Shown here piece after piece: positions 33,801-45,059 of a DNA stretch of 64,000 nt. Position 1 is the first letter of the stretch. Every line of letters begins with the position of its first letter. The stretch spans positions 16,183,726-16,247,725 of the forward strand of contig OY987232.1 in the NCBI GenBank assembly GCA_963920705.1, read 5' to 3'. The stretch is from Odiellus spinosus. Its lineage: Eukaryota > Arthropoda > Arachnida > Opiliones > Phalangiidae. The notes beneath the pieces were generated by a model, which made no database searches, had not been told where the DNA came from, and saw only the letters and a list, made by a program, of their open reading frames with translations. Made by a program: the position numbers and the translations under genes.

Positions 33801-36800
33801 GTTACTTCGAATTAGATTTTGTTGGGAGGCGAATTCTATGGGTTCGACCTTGTGTCGTTTCGAAGGAGCTTGCAATCAAATGTGTACCCGCGAATATGAG
33901 ACGAAACTATCCGTTTGTCACAAAAACAAATGCTTCTGTGCCACCACGCTGGACACGGCCACGAAAATTCGCAAGGGACTCTATTCCAAAAACGAAATGG
34001 TTGGAAATTTGCAATGGATTGTTGACGGCAAGGCTACGGACCAAACAATACCAGGACTCTTCACTTTCAAGAGTTTATGTAAGTAACTTATTAAGTATCT
34101 GATTGCAAGGTTAGTGTCCGTATTGGCGGAGTTAGGATTGAAATTGAATCTATGATCTTACTTGATAAAGGAATATTACTGTGATTCTTAATGGGCTAAT
34201 GTGTTTAAATGCACTATTGTACTTATTACATATGCACATTTGTATCTGTTCCTAACTGTACTTGTTATTAATGGGCTAACTGTACTTATCCCTAATGGAC
34301 TAATTGTACTTGTTCCTAATGGACTAATTGTACTTATTCCTAATAGACTAAAGGTACTTGTCCCAAATCGAATAATTACATGTATTTGGTTCCCAAGAGT
34401 CTATTTAAAAGATTTTTTATGCAGATTGAGTGTGTAGAGCTTCCAAAATGTTATAGATTTATTCTTTTCCGTGTCCGCGATTATTGTTTTAGTTGATCGA
34501 ACTGTAAGATACCCAGGTCCTTGCGAGGATGATTCGTGCGAAGCCATTTGCAAAAAACGACTCACTGTCGATTTTGACCATTCATTGTGCACATTTCAAG
34601 ATGTAAGATCAGTTTTTCGATAAAAAATCACTTGTTGTCGAACTTACCATTAAATTGTCAACATAGGCTTGCTATTGCTTGAAGAAGAAAAATAAACACG
34701 CCCCTCATCCGGTTCAAACTTGTTCCAACGAAATTTGTACGAAACAGATATCGTTGGGTGCTGGCTTATGCGTCAATTCGGAGCGAGCATGCTCTCTCAT
34801 GTGCTATCAAAAATACGCAGCCGTCAAAGACACCTGCCATATGGACGGAACTTGCATTTGTACCATGAATGTACCTGGTACACTCGTGATTTCTCCTCAG
34901 AGTGGCTCGCTGGAAAATCCACCTTCAATTAGTCCACTTAGCTCAATAGACCTTCAGTTTGAAAGTATTCCAGATAACAAATCACTGACAGTTTCACCTA
35001 TGTCCGATAAAGACCCTAACGTAAGATTAAGGCCAATGTTTGGTGCAATTGCAACGAACAAAGATGATAACCCTTCGATAGCGGATAAACCTCTTGTGAT
35101 CTATGTTCCACCACCGGATTATGGTCCTGGTCTCGAAGTTAGATATAAAGGTTCATTATCTTCTTCAAGTGGTTCAAACTTAAGTCCACTTTACCAAGAT
35201 ATCGTGAGAAAGGTCGGCAGAGAAGAGTCGAACATTGATTTTGTTAAAGCAATTAACGAAGAACGAGTGAAACAGTTAAAAAATCTACTTGGCAAAGAAG
35301 GCAAAGATGTTAAAGAAATCATCTTCCAACCTTTGAATAAAAGTAACTCGGAATCTGAACTCTTAGACAATCGCGAGAGAAAACATGATCATCACAATTC
35401 CCGCTCAAATAAACGAGTCAAAACTCCTCAACTTTCAGTTGCTCGAAACGGTCAAGAAATGGTACACCATCAATCTTCTATCGTCGAAAATCGTAACGGA
35501 ATAAGAAATCCTGAACCTTCAGTTGTCCAGAACAGTGAAGGACGGGAATACCCTCAACCTTCACTTGTCCAGAACAGTCAATCTTCAGTTGTCCAGAACA
35601 GTCAACCTTCAGTTGTCCAGAACAGTCAACCTTCAGTTGTCCAGAACAGTCAACCTTCAGTTGTCCAGAACAGTCACGGAAGTGAATACCCTAAACCTTC
35701 AGTTGTCCTGAACAGTGACGGAAATGAATATCCTCAACCGTCTGTAGTCCAGAACAGTCAACCTTCAGTTGTTCCCATATATGACAATCCTTCTAAAGCG
35801 AACGAAAATGAAGTAATCTATGTCCCCCCACCGGATTACGGTCCTGGTATCAAAGTAAACTACGATAGCTTGGTACCTCGTTCAGTTGTCCAAAATAGTC
35901 CCAAAATTCAACACCCTCGATCTTCAGTTGTCCAAAACGGTCCCAGAATTGAATATTCTCAACCATTAAATGCCCAAAATAGTCCCAGAATAGTATATCC
36001 TCAACCATCTGTCCAAAACGGTCCCAGAATTGAATATTCTCAACCATCAAATGTCGAAAATAGTCCCAGAATAGTATATCCTCAACCATCTGTCCAAAAC
36101 GGTCCCACAATTGAATATTCTCAACCATCAAATGCCCAAAATAGTGCCAGAATAGTATATCCTCAACCATCTGTCCAAACCAGTCCTGGTCTAGAATACC
36201 CTCCACCTTCAGTTGTTCAAAACAGTCCCACAATAGAATATCCTCAACCTTCGGAGGTACCAATCTCGCTAGTGGCCAACGAAAATGGGTCCGCGCAACG
36301 TATTGATTACGAACTAAAGCCGATTAGCATCCAGATTAAAGATACAAATGGTAATTTCGTACCTTACAAGAACGCTGATTCGGAATTGAACGCAAATCAA
36401 CAGGATGTTAAGGCAACCAAACCCTTAGAATTTGTAATCGAACCAGAACAATCAGTCTTGGTTGATGTAAACTCGATGGAATCGACAGGACAATCTAGAA
36501 GAATGAAAATGATACATAGCACACCTCATAAACACTCTCACTCATCGGTCCAAAGGTCCAAAAATTTAACCGAAAACGTCAAAAACGGTAAATATAGTTA
36601 CCACCAATCCCATGGCTTCGGTGCCCGGAATAAGAATCACCCTGTAAACATGGCCAATCTACCGTCTTTGGATGTAGTTGAGGTACGTTCGGTAGAATCT
36701 ATCAACGATCCTGAAATTAGACACGCTTTCCTAGCTAAACGTCATGTAGAGCGTACAAACAAAGTTTCCGATAACGCAATTAAAAACATAAACCCTCAAA

Positions 36801-39800
36801 TTATAAGCCATTCTGGGCAAAGTGAAGCTGTGTCTAAGAACCAAGTTGGAACTACTGAATCTATGTCTAAAAACAATCCTAGACAAAATGGATCTATGGC
36901 TGAGAAATATTCAAGACAATCTGGATCTATTAGTGAAAACTATTCTGGTCTAGGTGAGACTATGCTTAAGAATAATCCTAGACTTGCAGAAACTATCCCT
37001 AAGAACAATTTGGAACTAAGTGAAACATTTGCTAAGAACGAAGACGAAACTGAAGATACAATGGTTAAAAGCAATTTTGGGCAAGGTCAAGCCATGGTTG
37101 TAGACAGTACAGGACCCAGTCAAACTATGGCTGTAGACAGTTCAGGACCAGGTGAAACGCAGTCTATGAACACTATGGAAAAGATTGTTGTACAAGGTCA
37201 AACTATGGTAGTCAACCACCGACTCCGGTTAGCCAGAAGCGCCCAATTAATTCCCAACACACCAATAGGGAGTGGATACTACGATCAATCAATAGACAGT
37301 CATCCTGGCCATTCGCATTCGCTCGATAATCGAAGGAAATTAATTAAAAGTAATCGAGGCAAAATTAAAGTTGAAGTTGCCCCCAGTTACGTCGTTGAAT
37401 CGATAGATGTACCACTTGGAAAAATGGCTAATAAACCTGCAGGGCCGAACTTCGCAAATATTGAAAAACTGATGAAAAAATCAGCTCTAATGGACATAGA
37501 TCCTAGCGCATCTCGAAAGGATGTTGTAAATTCCCACGAATCAGATACTGAGGTCGAAAATCCCTACGAATCAGAGACTGCTTTCATAACACGCCGCATA
37601 CTAGAAAGAAAGGTCTTAAATCCCAACGAATCAGAGAATGCGGCCTTAAATACCAACGAATCAGACACTGCGACCGTAAATGCCCGTGAATCAGAAACTG
37701 CGGTCGTAAATGCCAGTAAATCAGAAACTGCGGTCGTAAATTCCCGCGAATCAGAAACTGCGGTCGGAAATACCCGCGAATCAGTAACTACGGTCGTAAA
37801 TCCCAGTGAATCAGGAAATGCGGTTTTAAATCCCAACGAATCAGAAACTGCTGTCGTAAATCCCAGTGAATCAGAGAACTTGTCTGCCGCTAAATCGGAC
37901 CCAGAATTTAGAAAAATAAATCTAAAAAATGGGACCAAAGCAATTGATTTGAAATATAATTTTAAAAGAAACACGAATGAAATGATGAGTATGGTGCCGG
38001 TTCAGCCCCCAAAATGTGTGATATGCAACGAAGTCCCGTGTCCACATGAAGGTCTAAAAACGAACGAAGGTGAGGTCGAAAGCTTCTACACCTTTGACCA
38101 CTTTCCAAATTAGGAGCGGCTAAAAACAAAAGCTTCTGCTGTTTTCAGGAAATTGCCATCAGGAAATACTTCCACCACCTGCGGAAATTATTCAATTGGA
38201 TACTATAGAAGGTAAAATCAAAAGGTTAAAGGAATACTAGTCTAGGAAAACAACTTAAAGAAATATTTTTCGCATTGCTAATGATATATTAAATATGCTT
38301 TTTGAACAGCCCCGCCAAGATTACTTCCATTAGACGAAAAACAACCCTTTATACTCCCGCCCTTATTACCTCCAATTAATGAAAATCCATCCAGGTGGAT
38401 AGATTTTGTACCGAATATAAATAGGGCCTTCATACTCCCACCAGAGATTCCGAAAAACTATCCTCCAATCATCCCAGATATTCCGAAAACAGATGGTCCT
38501 ATGGAAAAGCACAGTAAGTTTTGAATCAGATTCCTATAGGAAGAGGTATATAATAACCCCCTTCGGGGTGAAGTATGAAAAGTAGGCAAAATCGACGAAC
38601 AACAAGTGCCCGGCGTAAATCGCGGCGGATCGACACACCGCTTTACTCCCAAAAAATAGTTACACCATTTTGAACCTCACTAAATTTTCCCTACGCGCAC
38701 TTCCGGAACTCGCGAGCTGAAGTCAACCTTCGACTCCATTTTAACAGACAGCCTGACTCCCGAGACAGGAAGTTCTAAACACAAATCGAGCCGTCTTGTT
38801 TATACAAAGACCATTTACTAGAGTAGCGACATTGAGAAGTCCAGCGCGAGCTAGTGGCCTAGATAGTCAGCAGCGGGCTCTTGTTGTTCGTGATTTTTAG
38901 CATTGGTAGTATAGGGGCTTTCATACTTCCCCCCGAAGGGGGTTATTATATACCTCTGCTATAGGCTTGAAAGGGAGATTATTAGCTGAAATTGTAATAC
39001 AAAAATTAATAATGTAATTATATTTTCAACTTTAAAAAGGTAGCTATATCGATAATTATATCATCGTGATTACTAATGGTTGTCAAGGCAACGGTAATCG
39101 ATCAGCTTGTCGGAACAAGTGTGTGTGTCAATTCGGAACAGAACAATTGGACTCTTTTTACTGTCGAATGGGCAGAGATTGTATTTGCGTCAGCCGTTTA
39201 TTGAAAAAACATCAAACTAACACCTGCAAAGGTGGAGCATGCGGGATCTTTTACCCAATGGGAAGAAACGTTAATTGCCAACGCGATGTCATCCGCAAAA
39301 AAACATGCAGCGGACTTTGCGAACTTGTTGTCAATGTACCAACGTACTATTGCGATCGAAATGGTCTTTGTTTCTGCGTTCGATACGATGAAGATAACTT
39401 AGGTAAGTGAAAACAATGTTGTCTACAAGTGGTTAATTCCATTTGATCGACTGACAAATGATCAAAGATAAAGTTAAGTCAGGTTAGGTTAGTTTCTTAT
39501 CTCGATCACTTGAACCCAATTGAATAGTCAAATGTAGTGACAAGCGAAAAAATTGGAGCTATTGGATTGCTATTTTCGTTTTTCTTCAGCTCTATAATTA
39601 GAAATGTCAACGCCCCGTAGCTTAATACTATCCGAAAAGGCCCTGGTAAATGTCCCATCAGATTCTGATTCGAGACACTCTAGCGGCCGCAGTTGGTTTA
39701 AATAATGAAATCGGAAGGGCCACTCTTTGGGGAAATTCAGGAGTTGGGGGGGGGGCAATATAGCCAAGCGCGGCCCGCCTGAATTCCGTCCCTCTCTCCC

Positions 39801-42800
39801 GAATCAAAATATCGAGGAAGAGTCCAAGTTACTCGAGCCAGACAGGGATGTGGACTTTTTTGACTATTTTTAAGTGATGGGCTATGACATGAAATTGGTC
39901 CTTTGCTGATAGCGTTATTTACTTTTATGTAATAAAGTGATAGACTTTTGTTCATGTCAAGAGGTTGTTGAAGCCCATAAGTACCTTGAGAAATATAGCT
40001 AGTCCTTTGGTTGGTTCAAGAAGGATCAGATAAGGAGAGGAAAAGTGGGGCTGCGTTGAGTTAGAGAGAGAAGAGCCAACCTCCCACTCGGGTGGAAAGG
40101 GGGGATAGGAAATTCTCGAGGTAAACTGTTGTCACGTGGTCGCTAGCTAGCGCGTCTCATAAAGGATTCGTTTTACCCACGTGACAACAATTTACCACGA
40201 AGCATCTCTACCCCCGTCTGTCCCCCGTTCTCCCAGAGTGGGAGTTTAGGCCGACGCAGTAGGAGCCGCGCCGTTCCCACTTTTCCTCTCCTTATCTGAT
40301 CCTTCTTGGTTGGTTACACGAACTTCCCTTCAACCATTCGCGTCTTTAATTATAATTTAAAGGTACTACGAAGCAACCTTTGGTTCCTAAACCCGAAATT
40401 TTGGATGCCGTAATAAAGATACCGAGTAATTGTAAAGAAAGCATAGAATGCTTCGAGTTGTGCCAAAATTTGGTAGGCAGGGTCAATCTCTTCAAGTGGA
40501 TGTGCTTGCCTTCTGAGAACTGCTTTTGCTTTACCAACAATTTCTTAAATCGCGTGACGACTCATTGTGATAAAACAGGTCAAACGTGTTCTAGAAGATA
40601 TCCATTAGGTCCTCAAGTATTCTGCGGTCCGTCTCACAAAGAAATGGTGTTTTGTCGACACGTGTGTTTGTCCACGGTTAAAACCGTTCAAGTAACGTGC
40701 TTCAACGGATATAAACTATGCTCCTGTTTTGTTCGTAAGTCAAACCAATTGTTCAACTTTGGCACGTTTCACAATAACGTACTTATTGAATTCCGTGTGC
40801 ATCCGTGATTAAAGGGAAAATGCAACCTAACAAGTGTTTTTTATCTATTCCTTATCGTTTAAATAGGCCTAATCCACAAGTAAACCAAAAATACAAATAA
40901 ATATTAAACTAGAAATGCATTTAAAACTTACCATCAAAATAGGCTTAGCTGGATTCATGGAGATATCCTGAATTTCTTCGCATTAAAGGGTCAGCGACCA
41001 ATCGAATGTTATTAAAAGTATCATGGAGATCTCGTCTTAAAGGCGGACCTTCGCTCATTGGTCGGTGACCCTTCAATGTGAAGAAATTCAGGATCTCCAT
41101 GAATCCAGCCTATTTTCCGGGTTTCATATTTAGGCCTATATAAACGATAAGGAATGGATTAAAAATCAGTTGTTTTTAGGTTGCTCGTTAATGAAATGTA
41201 ACCAGTTCGATGGTTATTATTATATAGATGAGCCTCAACAACCCAAGTTGACAACTCAAGGTAAACCACCTACAATAATGTCAACTACTAAATCACCGGC
41301 AACAATACCCACGACTGTTAAACCACCGACTACAACGCAAATACCTTTTACACCACCGTTGACTCTATTCTTCGAAAACGGTTGTTCCGGTGGCAAAGAT
41401 TCATGCAGAGAACTTTGCGTCAAAGAGTTGGGTGGTTGGAAGAATTTGGCATCGCATATGTGCCCGCCCGCGGATCAATCTTTATGCATCTGCGTCAGTA
41501 ATCGCGTGAAACGTCAAACTACCACGTCCTGCTCTCCACTGAAACTTATCTGCAACGACCACGCCCCTATCGGCAAGAACGCCAACTGCATGTCAAGCAC
41601 CAAAAGAGGACAAGCCTGCTTGTTCTTGTGTCAAAGTTTGGGCCTATACACTGATTACAGTTGCGATGCCAACGGAGAATGCGAATGCTCCAAAGACAGA
41701 CGTAAGTGTGTTAACTATTTAAAGTTTTCATCTAAGTAAAAGCAGACGTGAAAAAATGTGTAGATTTGTTAGAAGGTTAACCATTTCGTTGCACTTTTAT
41801 ATTTCCCTTAAAGGGAGAATGCAACCTAACAACAAGTGATTTTTTTTATCGATTCCTTATTGTTTAAATAGGCCTAATCCACTACTGAAAATATTTACAA
41901 ACAAATATTAAACTAGAAATAAATTTAAAACTTACCCTGAAAATAGGCTTAGCGGGATTCATGGACGTCCTGATTTCCTCGCGTGTAAGGTCTAGCGACC
42001 TACCGCGCGCGACTGTATGTCTCGTGGAGATCTCGCGTGAACGACGGGCCTTTGCTCATTGGTCGCTAGACCTTACACGGACGCGATTCAGGATCTCCAT
42101 GAATCCCGCTAAGCCTATTTTCAGGGTAAGTTTTAAATTTATTTCTAGTTTAATATTTGTATTGTAAACTTTTTATCGGTGGATTAGGCCTATTTAAACG
42201 ATAAGGAATCGATAAAAAATCACTTGTAATTAGGTTGCATTCTCCCTTGAAAGCTTTATTGACATACCTTTGTTTTTGAATTTATTGTTACTACAGACTA
42301 GAGATTTAGACCTCGGAATTAAAATATCCGAAAAAAAAGCCTAGTTATATCCTAAGTTATTCATTATCCGATTCGATCTCTAAGTACACCAAAATTAATT
42401 TAACCCTCAGCCCGGTTGCCTGTAGATAATTAGGAATAGATAATAACGCTAGTGGTTTATGTCCTAACAGCGTATAAGCCGGACTACCCTGTTCTGCCTA
42501 CGATCATGCACTTTAAAGGAATGTGTTCCATTTGCGACATTAAATGCAGAAGTATCGGTCTTGGATTTTTACTTGATTCTGTTTGCGTCAACGAAGACTG
42601 TTATTGCGTCACGAAAAAGTTTAAACAAGATCCTAAAGTAGAATGTACTAATGGCAACGACACTTGCGTCGCCAGATACCCGTTCGGACCAGAATTCGAT
42701 TGCCAAGGCTCGCAAAAATGTGACTGCGCGTTAATTTGCAAAACTTTCCTCAAATCGGATCATGTCAGTTGTAAAAAATCTGGAGTGTGTAGTTGCGATG

Positions 42801-44983
42801 TCAAGTACGAAACGCCTGGTAAGTTCGACATTTTACAATAGCTACGGTCACACTAGCATTTCTACGAAACTGGTTCCCGAAGCAGTTTCGAGAAGTCGAA
42901 TCAAATCGATTCGAGAAAAGACGGTTTCTCTTATAGCCCTCTTACTTTTATTTGTAGAAGAAAAAGAGAAACGGCTTAAGGGTTCGAACGATGACGTCAT
43001 TGTATTGCAAGGTGTCTGCGCCACGAAAGTACTTTGCGAGGTTGAATGCCGTAAGAAAATGAAGTATAATTTTGGAAATGCCGATTGCGACACCAATGGC
43101 AAATGCTTTTGCGTTTCGAAACATTTTGAATTAAAGGGTCAAAGTATTTGCTCTCCGAATGGCAAAGGCCTATTTAAAATTCCAATTCCTTCCAAAATGA
43201 AATGCGGTTCGACTGCCATTAGCCGCCAAGACTGCAAATTCTTTTGCAACATGGCTGCCATTACGACAGACGTCGGCTGCGAAACTAGTGGAATCTGCTA
43301 TTGTTATAAGTCATTCAGAGGTATGTGTAGTTTCGATAATATTTGTTTAATGTCAGCAAGGTATGTGCCAAATTTAATGGGTCAAATTAAATGTAGAAGA
43401 ATCAGAAGCTGCAATCGAACGTTTAGAATAGTTTCGTCGTAAATTCTGGGAATTTTCACAGAAGGGGTTACGGTAGTCTTCAAGCGAAGATTGCAATGAG
43501 TTAGTCAAACTCTCATTTTGCAAACTTCTCTTGAACTTTGAGAAAGGTGGGTGGTGAGAACCAGCTGCCGTTTATTTACTGATAAAAACGTCTTTAAATT
43601 CCCTTTAGTTTTAACTTACTAACTGCTATTTCTATTTTGGAAGCTGTTTATTAATTCATGGCAAAGAAATAAACCTCCGACTTTTCAAAAGATGCGTTAG
43701 ATTCCCCCTATTTTTAATTAGATTTAGTTTAAATATTCGTAATTTTTTCAGTGCTTCCTTATCAAGTTTGGTCGAAACTCATATCAGTTCCCGACCCTGT
43801 AAAAGTCGTTCCAGGTCCAGGTTTCTTCTCAGGTAACAAAAAATGCCCAATTGCCTGCGCCCGGGTTTTCAACGCATCAACTATCGCGAATTACTTCGCC
43901 AGTTCTGACGAAGATTGTTTTTGCGAAAGTAAACTGTTATCGCGAAATTCGAAAAACGTGTCTTATTTTCCCCCGGGAAATTGCGAAACATACTTTGGTT
44001 TGGGAAGACATTTGTGCTTAAGTCGTGGTTCCGCTAGTTTCAAAATATGCGAAACAATTTGTTTGGGGACATTTAGATTTCCTGATGTCTCTTGTTCACC
44101 CGATGGAACTTATTGCGCTTGTAGAGTCGAAATGGGTATTACAAATACAGCTGGCTCTTGTGAATCTCCATTGATAAATCACGATAAGCCTACAAAACCT
44201 ACTACCGTTAAACCTCCAAAAGCTACTACCGTTAAAACTCCAAAAACTACTACCGTTAAACCTCCAAAACCTACTACAGTTAAACCTCCAAAAACTACTA
44301 CCAATAAACCTCCAAATCAATCAACTAATTCCGCTCCGGGTGGTTTGCAAGCTGGTGCTTCTGGGTCAGTTAGTTCGGGGGCTGACGGCTTAAAGTTAAG
44401 ACGTTCTATATTTGGCTATTTAGGTGGTTCTACGTCGGACGGTTTAGGGTTAAGTGGTTCTATGTCAAGACATTCTACGTCTGATGGTTTAGGGTTAAGT
44501 GATTCTTTGTCAAGACATTCTACCCTTGGCGGTTTAGGGTTAAGTGATTCTATATCAAAACGTTCTATGTCTGACAGTTTAGGGTTAGGTGGTTATATTT
44601 CAAGACGTTCTACGTCTGGCGGTTTAGGATTAAGTGGTTCTTTGTCAAAACGTTCTAGGTCTGGGGGTTTAGGGTTAAGTGGTTCCACGTCAAATAGATT
44701 TAGGTCTCCTTCCTCGGGTAGCAATATTCGTTCACCGTATGTTAGTGGTAAGCATTCCTCGTCAGTTGATTTAAGTAATCACCATTTATCTGGTTTAAAT
44801 TCACCTAATGGTGATGGAAGTCGAAAGTCTCTTTGCGGAGAAACCTCATGGTCATTTGGAAGAAAAGCGCCATTGATATTTAACGGTATTGCCCCAATGT
44901 CGATCAGTCTTAGAGCGAGATCATCCTCAATTCGCCATGGAATGTCCAGGCCTTTTAGTCGAAGTGGGTCATTATTATTTTAA
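27856..44983 (+). CDS. Giant secreted multi-module six-cysteine (CS-alpha-beta-like) protein, plus-strand paralogue
   Basis: Predicted 3263-residue secreted protein, 21 exons: 27856-27910, 28693-29064, 29134-29469, 29679-30275, 30881-30994, 31202-31234, 31709-31996, 32463-32621, 32775-33206, 33542-33752, 33816-34078, 34493-34602, 34667-38069, 38149-38211, 38310-38513, 39040-39402, 40363-40734, 41228-41701, 42471-42818, 42958-43320, 43752-44983. All GT-AG; 9792 nt close exactly in frame, and most introns are phase 1. Exon 1 is a signal peptide (MKMNRLKVIFILFGLQEIG). About 24 modules with C..CxxxC..C..CxC spacing follow as 12 pairs joined by C...C...G linkers. Thr-rich (exon 9), Ser/Asn/Gln/Pro repeats (exon 13) and a Ser/Gly C-terminal tail (exon 21) separate or follow them. 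Modules 9-24 match the minus gene in order. Exon 39040 has the weakest acceptor. Fold inferred from spacing; structural, immune or toxin-binding roles are all possible. Confidence 0.85.
28085..28220. repeat. Short tandem repeat in intron 1
   Basis: About six degenerate units of TTGTCTAAAATTGTGTT / TTGAAGTTGCCTAAAA type, roughly 20 bp each, in the first intron of the plus gene. Confidence 0.6.
28307..28642. mobile_element. Family A MITE, copy 10
   Basis: 336 bp, flanks ATCCCAA and GTCCCAA (one mismatch in 7). Ends 50 bp before the exon 2 acceptor of the plus gene. Confidence 0.9.
29073..29110. mobile_element. Family F fragment
   Basis: GCTTAATACTATCAGCAAAG plus GGTAAATGTACCG: a 38-bp remnant of family F in the 69-bp intron between exons 2 and 3 of the plus gene. 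Confidence 0.55.
30442..30778. mobile_element. Family A MITE, copy 11
   Basis: 337 bp with an exact 7-bp duplication CCTATAT (30435-30441, 30779-30785), in intron 4 of the plus gene. Confidence 0.92.
31017..31047. mobile_element. Family D terminal fragment
   Basis: TTGTAAGGTTGCATTCTCCC followed by TTTAA: right end of D only, in an intron of the plus gene. An AAAAT microsatellite lies further on, near 31287-31316. Confidence 0.55.
32030..32406. repeat. Minisatellite in intron 7
   Basis: About 17 imperfect copies of a 21-bp unit GGTTTGACGAGCCAGGGTTGT. The intron it fills splits one cysteine module of the plus gene between its third and fourth cysteines. Confidence 0.8.
32870..33140 (+). repeat. 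Coding Thr-rich repeat (exon 9)
   Basis: ACA/ACG codons encode runs such as TPTTTKTPTTETPSTTTT and TTTMPTTPTTS, a mucin-like linker likely to be O-glycosylated. A unit of about 105 bp is repeated (from about 32939 and 33026). The long Val-rich frame on the other strand is a by-product. Confidence 0.8.
34205..34370. repeat. Minisatellite in intron 11
   Basis: Six or so imperfect copies of TAATGGACTAATTGTACTTG-type units (about 24 bp). Confidence 0.65.
35500..36250 (+). repeat. Coding Ser/Asn/Gln/Pro repeats (exon 13)
   Basis: Two nested arrays: five near-identical 8-residue units VVQNSQPS (about 35567-35690), then several 26-27 residue units built on IVYPQPSVQNGP and IEYSQPSN (about 35880-36250). 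Low complexity, hydrophilic, no cysteine. Between them lies the second copy of VPPPDYGPG. Confidence 0.8.
37530..37885 (+). repeat. Coding ESETAVVN repeats (exon 13)
   Basis: About ten tandem 10-12 residue units around NPSESETAVV (acidic Ser/Glu/Asn-rich), encoded near the 3' end of the 3.4-kb exon of the plus gene. Absent from the minus paralogue. Confidence 0.75.
38541..38958. mobile_element. Family B MITE, copy 3
   Basis: 418 bp, first base of the left terminus changed (AAGAGGTATATAATAACC), exact 7-bp duplication CTATAGG (38534-38540, 38959-38965). In intron 15 of the plus gene, 27 bp past the donor. Confidence 0.9.
39608..39950. mobile_element. Family F MITE, copy 3
   Basis: CAACGCCCCGTAGCTTAATA to AAAGTGATAGACTTTTG; the left terminus is shortened. 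In intron 16 of the plus gene together with a family C copy. Confidence 0.8.
40017..40308. mobile_element. Family C MITE, copy 3
   Basis: 292 bp, CAAGAAGGATCAGATAAGG to CTTATCTGATCCTTCTTG, exact 7-bp duplication GTTGGTT (40010-40016, 40309-40315). Both termini carry the same substitutions, consistent with a sub-line of the family. Confidence 0.9.
40814..41187. mobile_element. Family D MITE, diverged
   Basis: TTAA then AGGGAAAATGCAACC; the right arm ends TTTTTAGGTTGC and is then followed by CGTTAA. It makes up most of the 493-bp intron between exons 17 and 18 of the plus gene. Confidence 0.8.
41812..42247. mobile_element. Family D MITE, copy 11
   Basis: Complete palindrome in intron 18 of the plus gene. 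Left flank TTAA (41808-41811), right flank TTGA, so one base has changed since insertion. Confidence 0.87.
42308..42386. mobile_element. Family E fragment
   Basis: CGGAATTAAAATATCCGAAA to CATTATCCGATTCGATCTCT: an internally deleted family E remnant, 85 bp before an exon of the plus gene. Confidence 0.55.
42842..42932. repeat. Family I fragment
   Basis: GCTACGGTCACACTAGCATT followed by ACTGGTTCCCGAAGCAGTTTC: same sequence as 6652-6677 joined to 7222-7270. It shows the uninterrupted form of the family I site that family D split. In intron 19 of the plus gene. Confidence 0.55.
44395..44710 (+). repeat. Coding Ser/Gly/Leu repeats (C-terminal tail)
   Basis: About seven 20-residue units of the form S(D/G)GLGLSGS(L/M)S(K/R)(R/H)S in exon 21 of the plus gene, after a KPPKTTTV-repeat linker (44190-44320). 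The tail has no cysteines and no counterpart in the minus gene. It resembles low-complexity parts of structural secretions such as silk or cuticle proteins, without identity to any I recognise. Confidence 0.75.
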
Positions 44984-45053
44984 TAGTCGATGCTAAAATA
45001 ACCGAATTATTATTTCTGACAACAATTTCTTGTATTTTTAATTAAACTAGTTT

Positions 45054-45059
45054 AATAAA
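45054..45059 (+). terminator. Poly(A) signal of the plus giant gene
   Basis: AATAAA 71 bp after the stop codon at 44981-44983; position fits. Confidence 0.6.
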
